Of a stretch of 56,068 nt of DNA, positions 8,673-17,480 are shown one piece after another. Under the pieces are notes generated by a model, which was not told where the DNA came from, made no database searches, and was given only the letters and a program-made list of their open reading frames with translations. Position 1 is the stretch's first letter, and every line of letters begins with the position of its first letter. The stretch comes from Rhodothermia bacterium (lineage in GTDB: Bacteria; Bacteroidota; Rhodothermia; Rhodothermales; JAAAOL01), in assembly GCA_030428385.1 (NCBI GenBank), contig JAUIDY010000027.1, positions 1 through 56,068 of the forward strand, given 5' to 3'. The translations under genes and the position numbers were made by a program.

Positions 8673-9872
8673 TTATCGGAAGAGGAATCGCTTGGCGTAC
8701 CGAAGATATCGGTTCGGATACTGCGAAAGGGGCAGATTAAACGCCCGCTCCACAAACCAGAACAGCGCAATGGCCATCAACAGCATCGACCCATAGCGCA
8801 GCAGCACGGTGCTGTACCACGACTGGCGGCGCAGCATAAAGAGCACCGGGAAGACAACCACTATAATCGCCACCTGCCCCAGTTCCACGCCCAGGTTAAA
8901 CCCGAGCAAGGAAAGCACCAGCGCTCCGCCGCCCAGACCAATCTCGCCGAGGACGTTCGCAAAGCCAAACCCGTGAAACAGCCCAAACACGAACGCGATC
9001 ACCCAATCGCGCCCGGTAAAAATCGGGTAGATGTTGTGCAAGGCAGCGATGGCAATAGAGCCCGCGATGATGGACTCAACCAGCCGCGCGGGCAAGGTCA
9101 CCACTTCGAGCGCTGCCAGGGCCAGCGTGATGCTGTGGGCAATGGTAAAGAAGGTGATGATGGCGACAATGTTGTACAAGGCCGCCCGAAAGCGTGGCAC
9201 TGGCACCCACCGTTTGTCTTCGCGCCGCAGCACCGATGGCAGGATCAGGGCTATTAGAAACAGGATATGGTCAATCCCAATCCAGATATGCCACACGCCC
9301 AGCCAGATAAACGCCAGAAACGCCCGCCACTTCGACGGCGAAGCCAGGTCCACCTGCTGTTCAGGCGTGCTGGGACTGAAGATGAGCAGCGGCTGCTCAC
9401 TGTCGAACACCCCGGTTCGGGCGTTGTTTTCGATGACAAACAGGTTCCGGTGGGTCGGTATCTGGTCAAAAATGACGGAATAGGTGACATCCAGAAAACG
9501 CGGCGGCTCGGTATAACCCGTCAGGTCGAAGTCGAGCAGTACAAACTCCGCCACCTCAATATCACGCACGTCCATGTTGGTGAACGTCACGGTCAGGGGG
9601 CGGCCTTCGGAAGCAATGGCGAGGTGCTGGGCGACATACGCTTCGATCTGTGCGCGGTAGACTTCCAGGCTATCCAGCGGAAGACGCTCATCGACACCCC
9701 ATGGCACATCCATCACCCGGCTCAGGTCGGCGGTGGTTATTTCCAATCGCCCTTCAATCCCGTCGGTGTAGACGCTGATAAAGAGGTAGCTCTGCCCCAG
9801 GCTATGAGGCGCAGCAATCGTGGTGAGGGGAAAAAGACAGAAGAAGAGCGGGAGGTAGAGAAAACGCTTCAT
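8673..9872 (-). CDS. HupE/UreJ family membrane protein
   Basis: About 400 residues from MKRFLYLPLFF at 9872, with a signal peptide ending near TIAAPHS, an extracytoplasmic beta-rich domain of roughly 160 residues, then six or seven membrane helices containing the motifs GVWHIWIGIDHILFL, FTIAHSITL and GLFHGFGFANVL. The His/Asp-rich helix patterns are typical of the HupE/UreJ_2 family, whose better-studied relatives are linked to nickel or cobalt uptake. The N-terminal exported domain is longer than in classical hydrogenase HupE. No hydrogenase or urease genes are in the window, so the transported metal, if any, cannot be assigned. It lies 104 bp downstream of the phosphopantetheinyl transferase and 13 bp upstream of the cyclodeaminase-like gene. 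Confidence 0.9.
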   Translation of the reverse strand: MKRFLYLPLFFCLFPLTTIAAPHSLGQSYLFISVYTDGIEGRLEITTADLSRVMDVPWGVDERLPLDSLEVYRAQIEAYVAQHLAIASEGRPLTVTFTNMDVRDIEVAEFVLLDFDLTGYTEPPRFLDVTYSVIFDQIPTHRNLFVIENNARTGVFDSEQPLLIFSPSTPEQQVDLASPSKWRAFLAFIWLGVWHIWIGIDHILFLIALILPSVLRREDKRWVPVPRFRAALYNIVAIITFFTIAHSITLALAALEVVTLPARLVESIIAGSIAIAALHNIYPIFTGRDWVIAFVFGLFHGFGFANVLGEIGLGGGALVLSLLGFNLGVELGQVAIIVVVFPVLFMLRRQSWYSTVLLRYGSMLLMAIALFWFVERAFNLPLSQYPNRYLRYAKRFLFR

Positions 9873-9976
9873 GCACCGCATCTATTGGGTGGGGCTTTTT
9901 TCGGACGATCAAGGATAGAAAAAACACACAACATTATTCTACTCACCCTCCCAAGTACCTGTCTCTGGGCGAATGA

Positions 9977-10732
9977 CTACAGCGCGTCGAGAAAAGAGGA
10001 AGGCATCGTCCATTGCCATTGGCGCACCGGCCCACCGGGCTGTGCCACCACCAGCGCTGCCACATACGCGGGGCCCGCGTCGAGTGCTTGCAAGGCCCAC
10101 TGGTTGATCTCGGCGGGATCCCATTGGACCTCCAGCAATTGTGCGGGACGACCCGGTGTGAGCGACACGGAAAACTGATCCAGCGGCAGCGTCAGCCCTT
10201 GCCCGCGTGCCTTTATAAACGCCTCTTTGCGGGTCCATCCGTTCAGAAACGCTTCTTGCTGCAACGCCACCGGCAACGCCCGAAACGCCGCCACCTCACG
10301 CGGCGAAAAGAAGCGCTCTACGATCTCTGGCCCTCCCACCTCCCGGTTGCGCGGCTCAATGTCGATGCCCACGGCGGTGGCCCGGGTGACGGCCAGCAAG
10401 GCCACGCCGTCCGAATGGGTCAGGTTAAACCGCAGCCAATCGCCACCATCGTTTTTTATCAGCGACGGTTTGCCTTGTGGCCCGTACTGAAAAACCAGTG
10501 TTTCCGGGGCACGCCCTACGTACCGGCTCAGTACCTCGCGAAGGGCCCCGCGTGCCACGGTAAAATGTGCCCGGTGCGCGGCTTTCCGAAACCGGTCGGC
10601 CCGGGCTTGCTCCACGGGGTCCAGCACCTGTCGCAGTTGATGCACCTCCCCCTCGGGCACGTCCAGCGCGATGCGCCACACCTGCACCTCGTCGGCAACA
10701 AGTTGAAGTTGAGAAGGGGGCAAATTCCACAT
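9977..10732 (-). CDS. Sfp-type 4'-phosphopantetheinyl transferase
   Basis: A 251-residue protein starting at MWNLPPSQLQ (10732). Family motifs are complete: the Mg-binding VGIDIEPR, then FFSPREVAAFRALP, and WTRKEAFIKARGQGL with its conserved Trp, Lys and Glu. It transfers the phosphopantetheine arm of CoA to carrier-protein serines, here most likely Ser36 of the stand-alone carrier, the T domains of the NRPS, and Ser542 of the A-T-TE synthetase at 21615-24134. Length and motif spacing are those of the broad-specificity Sfp/EntD group rather than the small AcpS group. First gene of the minus-strand set leading through HupE and the cyclodeaminase-like gene. Confidence 0.95.
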   Translation of the reverse strand: MWNLPPSQLQLVADEVQVWRIALDVPEGEVHQLRQVLDPVEQARADRFRKAAHRAHFTVARGALREVLSRYVGRAPETLVFQYGPQGKPSLIKNDGGDWLRFNLTHSDGVALLAVTRATAVGIDIEPRNREVGGPEIVERFFSPREVAAFRALPVALQQEAFLNGWTRKEAFIKARGQGLTLPLDQFSVSLTPGRPAQLLEVQWDPAEINQWALQALDAGPAYVAALVVAQPGGPVRQWQWTMPSSFLDAL

Positions 10733-10908
10733 AGCGAAGCAGGCGTACCCGGTTGGAGCACGCACAAAGGGTATGGATGTCTGTATTACCGGCGAGAGGA
10801 GTTCAATTTACTCTGGAGGCTGTCCGTTCCATACGGCTTGGTTACAAGTAGAACGCCTGTGTTTGTTATCTTCCGCCCCTGCCTTTTTCAAACCCACCAA
10901 CCAACCGA

Positions 10909-11418
10909 ATGCCCCAAATCGCACTGCTAGACTATGGAACCCTCCAGGGTGGCCTCGTCCGCATGATGGAACGCTACAAAACCGAAGGCACCCTCACGGG
11001 CGACGCCGAGGCCGATGCCTACCTTTCCGAAAACCCGAATGCCGCCTTGCTAGGCTTACTCTACGACCAGCGTGTACGGGCCGAATATGCCTTCACGGGC
11101 CCCCACCGCCTACGCGACAAACTGGGCCATCTAGACATGCCACAAATCGCGACTATGGATGCGGAGGCTTTCCTTTCCCATTTTGCGGAACCGCCAGCGG
11201 TCCACCGTTTCACCAACAAGATGGCAGAGACTACCCAGAAAATTGCCCGCATTCTGACGGACCAATACGACGGGAATGCGGCCAACCTGTGGAACGATGG
11301 TGCCGACGCCGTTACCATCGGCAAGCGCGTCCAGAAACTCCCTGGTTTCGGCGTTCAGAAGGCCGCCAAAATGAAGTTCGTGCTCCACTATTTCGGCTAC
11401 CGCGACTTCAGCACATGA
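10909..11418 (+). CDS. HhH-GPD family protein, short at the C-terminus
   Basis: 169 residues. The body (EADAYLSENPNAALLGLLYD, then the TGPHRLRDKLG region, AVHRF, and the helix-hairpin-helix KLPGFGVQKAAKM) matches a small HhH-GPD family related to base-excision DNA glycosylases. As I recall, actinobacterial members run about 40 residues further after the hairpin with a KxxVRPxGW segment; here the protein stops at GYRDFST, so the end may be lost or replaced. The N-terminus has an extra ~30 residues (MPQIALLDYG) before the family start. Substrate unknown. Divergent from the phosphopantetheinyl transferase gene; a TTATCTT element is 36 bp upstream and a terminator-like hairpin about 210 bp downstream. 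Confidence 0.75.
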   Translation: MPQIALLDYGTLQGGLVRMMERYKTEGTLTGDAEADAYLSENPNAALLGLLYDQRVRAEYAFTGPHRLRDKLGHLDMPQIATMDAEAFLSHFAEPPAVHRFTNKMAETTQKIARILTDQYDGNAANLWNDGADAVTIGKRVQKLPGFGVQKAAKMKFVLHYFGYRDFST

Positions 11419-11626
11419 GCCCTCAACAGGGCCGTTTGGGGGAGTATGGTTAAGCTGCGCAAGCACCTCTAGGCGCCATTTCCACCCTGAACAATGGCTT
11501 TAATCAGGGATGTGCCTACATTTAGGAATAAGTTATATTATCTATCACTTTTAATTAATTGAACCCTTTTATTTCTATTGACTTAGCTGTTCGTTTTTAT
11601 TAATCATCCATTATAAGCACATCGTT

Positions 11627-11659
11627 AAGGCAGCTATGGGGATAGCTGAATGCCTTTTT
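11627..11659 (+). terminator. Rho-independent terminator-like hairpin
   Basis: Outer arms AAGGCA and TGCCTT enclose a perfect inner hairpin, CAGCTAT-GGGG-ATAGCTG, and the 3' arm runs into five T residues. It lies about 210 bp beyond the HhH-GPD gene, after an AT-rich stretch (11500-11620) in which I see no gene. Confidence 0.6.
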
Positions 11660-11801
11660 GATGGTAGGGAGCGCCGGCGTTCAGAGGCGGACGTCGGCGC
11701 ATTTTTTTGTTTCCATTTTTTGTTCGAAGGAATATATTGGGGCAGCTATCCCTAGCTGCCCGGAGGCCCGGATCGGTGCACTGCGGTAGCTCCCTACCAT
11801 C
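11660..11801. repeat. Inverted repeats in the 685-bp gap before queG
   Basis: GATGGTAGGGAGC at 11660-11672 has an exact inverted copy at 11789-11801. Inside lie the T-tailed hairpin at 11671-11708 and the palindrome GGCAGCTA-TCCC-TAGCTGCC at 11741-11760, whose arms echo the hairpin at 11631-11648. No reading frame with coding character was seen between 11419 and 12103. It may be a structured RNA or the remnant of a small non-coding mobile element. Confidence 0.5.
11671..11708 (+). terminator. Second hairpin with T-tract
   Basis: Near-perfect 10-bp arms (GCGCCGGCGT / ACGTCGGCGC, one mismatch) around a 10-base loop are followed by seven T residues at 11702-11708. This is a stronger intrinsic-terminator shape than the hairpin just before it; two in a row suggest a transcribed element in this gap. 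Confidence 0.6.
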
Positions 11802-12103
11802 CACCGATGGTTTTGTGCGAACAGTAACTGGTCCGGCCTCTGGTATTTGCCCCTCCTCCATTCTGCGCCCTCTTTTCGTCGATCTTCCAAGTCACCCCTT
11901 TGCCGCACCCGGGTCAGCGACCAAACGTCTTCCCCAACCCCGCCGGTGCTTGTGATGCCGTGCAATCATCTCTCGGCGAAAGGCCTGCTGTGATTTCTAT
12001 TCTTGAGGAACCTCTCGGACGTAGCCTCTTCCTAGGCCCGAATCATTACTCCCCGCTTACTGGTTGCTTGACGCCTATCACGTATACCCAACCGCTTTCC
12101 TCC

Positions 12104-13075
12104 ATGCCCGGCTTTGACACATCAGCCCAGGCCCGCATTGCCCACGCGTTGAAGGCCGAAGCCCGGCGACTCGGCTTCGATGCCTGTGGGCTGGCGCAGG
12201 CAACCCGGCTGGACGACGAAGCCCGGCGACTGGAACAATGGCTCACCGAAGGCCGCCACGCGTCGATGCGCTGGATGGAAAACCACTTCGAAAAACGGGT
12301 AGATCCGCGACGGCTGGTGGACGGAGCCCAAACCGTCGTCTCGCTGATCCATACGTACTACCAGCCCATCGATATGCCCGACGACCCGGCGGTGGGCAAA
12401 ATCAGCCGTTATGCCTGGGGCGACGACTACCATACGGTGCTCAAAGAAAAACTGTTTGCCCTTTACCATTGGCTGGACGAGCGCGTGGGCGGCATCGCGG
12501 GGCGGGTGTTTGTAGACTCGGCTCCGGTGCTTGACAAGGTGTGGGCGCAACGCAGCGGCCTCGGGTGGATCGGGAAACACACCAACCTGATCAACCAGCG
12601 GATCGGGTCGTTCTTTTTTATTGCGGAGATGATCATCGACGTGCCGCTGCCTGCCGACGGCCCCGCCACGGACCACTGTGGCTCCTGCACCCGCTGCATC
12701 GACGCCTGCCCCACTGATGCCATCTATCAGCCTTACGCCGTGGATGCCAACCGCTGCATCTCGTACTGGACCATTGAACATCGTGGCGACACCCTGCCTG
12801 AGGATCCCGGTGCGCAGTTTGGATCGTGGATCTTCGGATGCGACATCTGCCAGGATGTGTGCCCGTGGAACAAGTTTAAGCAACCCACCACCGAAAACCG
12901 TTTTGCCCCGCGTGCAAACGTCAGCGACACTCCGCTGCATGAGTGGTTAGAGCTTGACCTCGATGCCTTCCGCCAGCGCTTTCGCAACACCCCGGTGAAA
13001 CGCGCCAAATACGAGGGGTTTATGCGCAACGTCAAACGGGCAGCCGCCAACCTACAGGCTTTACCGGATGCCTAG
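12104..13075 (+). CDS. queG: Epoxyqueuosine reductase QueG
   Basis: 323 residues from MPGFDTSAQA at 12104; upstream in-frame sequence back to 11900 is not family-like. QueG performs the last step of queuosine synthesis, reducing epoxyqueuosine in tRNA with cobalamin and two 4Fe-4S clusters. Seen here: an N-terminal domain with LGFDACGLAQA, SRYAWGDDYH, FVDSAPVLDK and SGLGWIGKHTN; cluster ligands in CGSCTRCIDACPTDAI; a second cysteine set in FGCDICQDVCPWN; and the usual C-terminal segment ending in KRAKYEGFMRNVK. Length is normal but lacks the HEAT extension of longer homologues. Its stop is 2 bp from the convergent histidine kinase stop. No linked queuosine genes are visible. Confidence 0.97.
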   Translation: MPGFDTSAQARIAHALKAEARRLGFDACGLAQATRLDDEARRLEQWLTEGRHASMRWMENHFEKRVDPRRLVDGAQTVVSLIHTYYQPIDMPDDPAVGKISRYAWGDDYHTVLKEKLFALYHWLDERVGGIAGRVFVDSAPVLDKVWAQRSGLGWIGKHTNLINQRIGSFFFIAEMIIDVPLPADGPATDHCGSCTRCIDACPTDAIYQPYAVDANRCISYWTIEHRGDTLPEDPGAQFGSWIFGCDICQDVCPWNKFKQPTTENRFAPRANVSDTPLHEWLELDLDAFRQRFRNTPVKRAKYEGFMRNVKRAAANLQALPDA

Positions 13076-13077
13076 CG

Positions 13078-15888
13078 TCACACCTTCTGTGCAGCAGGGG
13101 AAGACGTGGCCACCTGCACTTTTACGGTGCTGTCTTCCCCATCGCCCCGCCCGGCTTCTGCGGGAAAAAACACCCGAAACGTAGCCCCAAAGCCTTTTTC
13201 GCTCTCGACGACAATACGGCCTTGCATGAGGTCGGTGAGCCGCTTGACCAGCGCCAGCCCCAGGCCCGTGCCTTCGTAGTTGCGGTTCAGGCGGTTGTCT
13301 TCTTGCAAGAACGGGGTAAAGAGTTGGGGCAGGTGTTCTTCGGCGATGCCCACGCCGGTATCCGCAACCTCCACCATCACCTCACCCTCTACGTGCTGCG
13401 TACGCACCTGGATCAATCCTTCGTTCGTAAACTTCACCGCGTTGCGCATCAGTTCGGCCACCACCTGCCGGAAGCGGGTAGGATCGACCATGGCGACCGG
13501 GTTGGCGGGGTCCAGTTCGACGCGTAGCCCGATGCCTTTTTCGGACAGCGGGAACGTCATTTTGCCCGCCTCTTCCCGAATCAGTTGATTAACCAACACA
13601 GGCGACTGCTCCACCCGCATCGTTCCAATTTCGATATTGGAGAGCACGAAGAGGTTGTCGGCGAGGGTGAGCAGCTTGCGGGCATTTTCCTGCACTGCTT
13701 CGGTGAACTCGTGTACTTCGGGCGGCAGTTCGTCTTCTACCTTTTCTTCCCACTCGGCCAGTTCGTGAGACAGCAATTCCGAAAATCCCTGTATTGCACC
13801 GAGGGGCGTGCGCAGTTCGTGGCTCATCGTGGCCACAAACGCACTCTTGAGGCGGTTCTGCGATTCGGCTTCTTCCTTGGCCCGCCGTAGCATCACTTCG
13901 GCCTGTTTCTGCTCGGTCACGTCCATCAGGATCCCACTCACCGTCACGTGCCCCATCGCATCGGTAACCGGGTAGGCGTGCTCCATAATCCAGCGCTCCG
14001 AGCCATCGCGGTGCAAGACCCGAAACGTGAGGTGGTGTTCTTCGCCCTTGCGCAACGCAACGTCGTGGTCGTTCAGGCGGGCTACATCATCGGGATCGAG
14101 CAGGACTTCTTCCCACGAGATGCCATTACGCCCTGCTTCCAGCAACCCCTCTGCGGTATACCCGGTGAGGGCTTCTACCTGTGGGGTGATAAAGAGATAA
14201 CGCCGCAAGTCGCCATCGGTGTAGGCGTACGTGAACAGACAATCGTCGATGGTAGAAATGGTGAGGCGGTACCGGTGGCCCACCTGCACCCACGCCCACA
14301 GGGTTTCGAACAGCCGCACCAGTTGGTTGATGAGGTTGAGTTCGTTGATGGGCCAGAACCGCGTGCCTTCATCGGGCAGCAGGGCGGTGCGTTCGAGCAA
14401 TACAAAGCCGCCTGCGTGTTCGTCGGTGTTAAAAAACGGCGCCCAGATGGCCTCGGCGGCCCCGGTCAGGTCGAGCAGGGTCCGGTTGATACGCGAGATG
14501 CGGTCGCGGTGCAGGTACAAGCTGCGGCGGCTGCCAAATCCTTTGCTCAGGGCGGGGTGGGCATGGGCCTTGATCTGGAACGGCACGGGGCGATCGGCCA
14601 CAGTGCTCGACCACACGGCCCGGGTGGTACACACGCCGTTGCCTTCGCGCTGTACGAGAAGTTGCACCCGGTCAGAGCGGGTTGTTTCGCCGAGGATGGC
14701 GGCGGCACGTTGCAAGAAGACCGTCCCGCTCAAATCGGGGTCGGTCAGCACGGCGGCCCGTAGGTTGGCCTCGGCTTTTTCGTAGCGGTCGCGCAGCTTT
14801 AATTCATCTTCGCGCCGCCGCTGCTCCGTCACATCCTCTACCATCAACACGCCCCCAACGATGATGTCGCCGGGTTGGCGGATGGGTGAGCCGTGGACGA
14901 CGAGGTGGACCGGCGCTTCGCCGGGGCGTTTGCGGTACGTTGCCGACGCGCTCCGCAGCGGCACGCCTTCGGTCAGCATCTGCACCACCTTGCCCCGGAA
15001 GTTGGCATCGAGGCCCGTCACTTCTTCGATTTTGCGACCGATCCAGGCGTCTTCTACCCGCTCCCCAACGATCTGACGGAACGGATGGTTTTCGAAGGTG
15101 ATGACGCCGAGGTTGTCGAGGTGCAGCACCCCCATCGGGCTTTGTTCGAGGAAGGTGCGGTAGAGCGCCTCGCTCTGGAGCAGCGCCGCTTCCACCGCGT
15201 GTTGCTTCGTCACATCGAAGACCAGCACCTGCAATTCGGTGATGCGCTTGCCCCGAGGCGGCAAGAGATGCAGATCGGCGAGACGGATCTCCTGGCGCGG
15301 TGTCAGGAACCGCACCGTGACAGCGGTTTTGCGCCCGCCTTTTGCCACGCGCAGCGCCTCGGTCAGCTTCCAGCGGTCTTCAGGGTGTACCACCTCTTCC
15401 CAGAACGGGCGATCGAGGATTTCGCTGGCGCTATATCCGGTGATGCGGGCCGCCTCGTCATCAGCTTCGAGCACAAATCCTTCCAGCGTCATCCGCATGA
15501 GCAGGACCGGCACCTTCTCGATGAGAGACTTAAACGTAGACGCCCGGGCCACCAGTTGACGGCGGTTGATGTGCCCCACAATGAGCCAGCCTCGGTCCGG
15601 CTTGAGCGAAACGCCCACCAGTGCCAGCCCGCCTTGTTGCACCGGCAGGGCATGGGCGGCCCCCCGGTCGACGGCATCCAACGCACTCAGCGCCTGGAGG
15701 GCACTCATCATGCTAGACGGGACCCGTTTGCCTTTTTTCCACTCCCAGCGCCGTTCGGCCACCTGATTGATGGTCCGCAACACCCCCAACGCATCCACTT
15801 CCGCCAGCGCCAACCCTTCGACATCCGGCAGGTGGGGCGACTGGCTGAGGCCGAACGAATCAATAATTTTCCACACCGATCGGATCAT
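13078..15888 (-). CDS. Cytoplasmic PAS/GAF sensor histidine kinase
   Basis: 936 residues with no clear membrane segment or signal peptide, so probably a soluble sensor. Order: N-terminal region of ~115 residues; PAS at about 120-235; PAS at about 240-365 ending in VEDVTEQRRRE; a GAF-like region at about 380-530; PAS at about 555-680 ending in MDVTEQKQAE; then the dimerisation domain SHELRTPLGAIQGF with phospho-acceptor His690; then an ATPase domain with the N box (ELMRNAVKFTNEG), VADTGVGI and GTGLGLAL. No receiver domain and no response regulator next door, so its partner is elsewhere. It sits between two halves of the biosynthetic region but nothing shows that it regulates them. Confidence 0.95.
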   Translation of the reverse strand: MIRSVWKIIDSFGLSQSPHLPDVEGLALAEVDALGVLRTINQVAERRWEWKKGKRVPSSMMSALQALSALDAVDRGAAHALPVQQGGLALVGVSLKPDRGWLIVGHINRRQLVARASTFKSLIEKVPVLLMRMTLEGFVLEADDEAARITGYSASEILDRPFWEEVVHPEDRWKLTEALRVAKGGRKTAVTVRFLTPRQEIRLADLHLLPPRGKRITELQVLVFDVTKQHAVEAALLQSEALYRTFLEQSPMGVLHLDNLGVITFENHPFRQIVGERVEDAWIGRKIEEVTGLDANFRGKVVQMLTEGVPLRSASATYRKRPGEAPVHLVVHGSPIRQPGDIIVGGVLMVEDVTEQRRREDELKLRDRYEKAEANLRAAVLTDPDLSGTVFLQRAAAILGETTRSDRVQLLVQREGNGVCTTRAVWSSTVADRPVPFQIKAHAHPALSKGFGSRRSLYLHRDRISRINRTLLDLTGAAEAIWAPFFNTDEHAGGFVLLERTALLPDEGTRFWPINELNLINQLVRLFETLWAWVQVGHRYRLTISTIDDCLFTYAYTDGDLRRYLFITPQVEALTGYTAEGLLEAGRNGISWEEVLLDPDDVARLNDHDVALRKGEEHHLTFRVLHRDGSERWIMEHAYPVTDAMGHVTVSGILMDVTEQKQAEVMLRRAKEEAESQNRLKSAFVATMSHELRTPLGAIQGFSELLSHELAEWEEKVEDELPPEVHEFTEAVQENARKLLTLADNLFVLSNIEIGTMRVEQSPVLVNQLIREEAGKMTFPLSEKGIGLRVELDPANPVAMVDPTRFRQVVAELMRNAVKFTNEGLIQVRTQHVEGEVMVEVADTGVGIAEEHLPQLFTPFLQEDNRLNRNYEGTGLGLALVKRLTDLMQGRIVVESEKGFGATFRVFFPAEAGRGDGEDSTVKVQVATSSPAAQKV

Positions 15889-15996
15889 CGTGGGCGTTGA
15901 TTTTGGGCAACGTTAAATAAGCAGTTGGCGCAATCCTTTTATTTCCCTCAAATACAACGCCAGTCTCACATTGGAGCCCTTTTTCCGTGGACTTTC

Positions 15997-17334
15997 TCAG
16001 CCCGTTCCCACCTCTTCTTGCTCCACCGTGTGTAATCGTTCCCGGGGGACCACGAGTAGCAGCCAAGCCAACCCGCAAAGAATTTGAACCCATGCAAAGA
16101 CCCACACCGCCGTGCGAAGATCCAACCACCCCGCTTCTAATAACAACGCCGCCAACAGAATGGACACGGTTTCGGGCACCATCAGCAGCAGCCACTCTGT
16201 CGCAAAGACACGCCCCCGATAGCGGTCGGCGGTGCGCTTTTGTAGCAAGACCGAGGTGAGCACCCAGTTGGCTCCGCTGGCACCGTGGGCCATCACCACC
16301 AGCACAATCACCAGCAGCAGGCTATAGGTTGCCACGTTCCACGGCAACCAGGGAAGAAAAGAAACGATGCCATAACACACCCCGCTGACCATCACACAGG
16401 CGCCCATCACGGCAGGCCAGTGCCGCTCGTCCTCGAACACCGCCCGCGCCACAATCGGCCCGATGCCGGTGCCAATGCCCCGTGCCATAAACAGCAGCCC
16501 GATGCCCGCTGCCAGCGCCGTCTCGGTAAACCGGTCGCCCATCAGTGCCAGCGTAAACACCAGCGCCCCGCCACCCACGGCCCAACTGGCTTTCGAGAGG
16601 GCGATGCGCCCGATGGGGGGATGCGTGCGCAGGTGCTGCCAGCCATCGAGGATCTCGCGGTAGGCGGTTTTGAACAGGGGTTCGTCGCTGGCGGTGGTAT
16701 CCTGCGGGATGGTGGCCCGGTAGATAAAAAAGCCCGACACAAGGTAGGTGCAGGCATCGAGCAAAAACACGGGCCGCACGCCCAGCCATGCCGTTGCAAA
16801 CCCACCGAGGGCCGCCCCAATGGCGAGCATTGACGACCACGTCGCCGCCGAGAGGGCGTTGGCCGTCAATAGCTCATGCGGGGCAGTGATGTTGGGCAGC
16901 GAGGCACTTTTGGCCGGAATAAATACCGCGCCCACCACCACCTGCAACGTGATGAGCACATACAACCAGGGCAGTTCACTCGGCGTGTCGATGAACAGGA
17001 AACACAACACGATGAGCGCCCGCAGCACGTCTGACCCGATCATCAGCCAGCGGCGGTTGTAGCGATCCACCAGCACCCCGGCCAGCGGCGACGCCAGGGC
17101 CCAGGGCAACAGCTTAAAAATAAACACCCCCGCCAACGCCAGCGGCGACCCGGCCTCGCTGTTGTTTCCCGTAAGCTCGAACACCAGCGTATACAACGCA
17201 ATGGTGTTGAACCAATCGCCGAGCAGCGACACCGTATTGCCCGCCCAAAGCCGCCGAAAGTTGACGTTGGTACGTACGAGCGCCAGATACCCAATGGAGC
17301 GAGGCGCAGAGGACGTCTTGGCAGGAGCTGACAT
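15997..17334 (-). CDS. MFS transporter, MFS_3/DHA3-like exporter
   Basis: About 445 residues from MSAPAKTSSAP at 17334, with twelve predicted membrane helices. FRRLWAGNTVSLLGDWFNTIAL at the first helix and LVDRYNRRWLMIGSDVLRA in the loop between helices 2 and 3 are typical of the MFS_3 group, which includes the enterobactin exporter EntS and several antibiotic exporters. It starts 146 bp from the divergently transcribed isopropylmalate-dehydrogenase-like gene that begins the plus-strand biosynthetic unit, so it may export that product (inference from position). The substrate cannot be read from the sequence. Confidence 0.92.
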   Translation of the reverse strand: MSAPAKTSSAPRSIGYLALVRTNVNFRRLWAGNTVSLLGDWFNTIALYTLVFELTGNNSEAGSPLALAGVFIFKLLPWALASPLAGVLVDRYNRRWLMIGSDVLRALIVLCFLFIDTPSELPWLYVLITLQVVVGAVFIPAKSASLPNITAPHELLTANALSAATWSSMLAIGAALGGFATAWLGVRPVFLLDACTYLVSGFFIYRATIPQDTTASDEPLFKTAYREILDGWQHLRTHPPIGRIALSKASWAVGGGALVFTLALMGDRFTETALAAGIGLLFMARGIGTGIGPIVARAVFEDERHWPAVMGACVMVSGVCYGIVSFLPWLPWNVATYSLLLVIVLVVMAHGASGANWVLTSVLLQKRTADRYRGRVFATEWLLLMVPETVSILLAALLLEAGWLDLRTAVWVFAWVQILCGLAWLLLVVPRERLHTVEQEEVGTG

Positions 17335-17480
17335 GCAGACGGGAATCGGTACAAAAGCTGCATGCACGCGCAACAGCCTCAGATGTGTCGGACAGGTTAA
17401 GAATGTCTCGTTTCTTTTTCTTTTCTTCCCAGATTCAAGTAAATTCGGCTTTCTTTATCTTCTCCCCTGTTTCAATATCC

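Noticed and set aside
8673-9872. Hydrogenase accessory gene cluster
   Set aside because: Only a HupE-like membrane protein is present; no hydrogenase subunits, maturation factors or urease.
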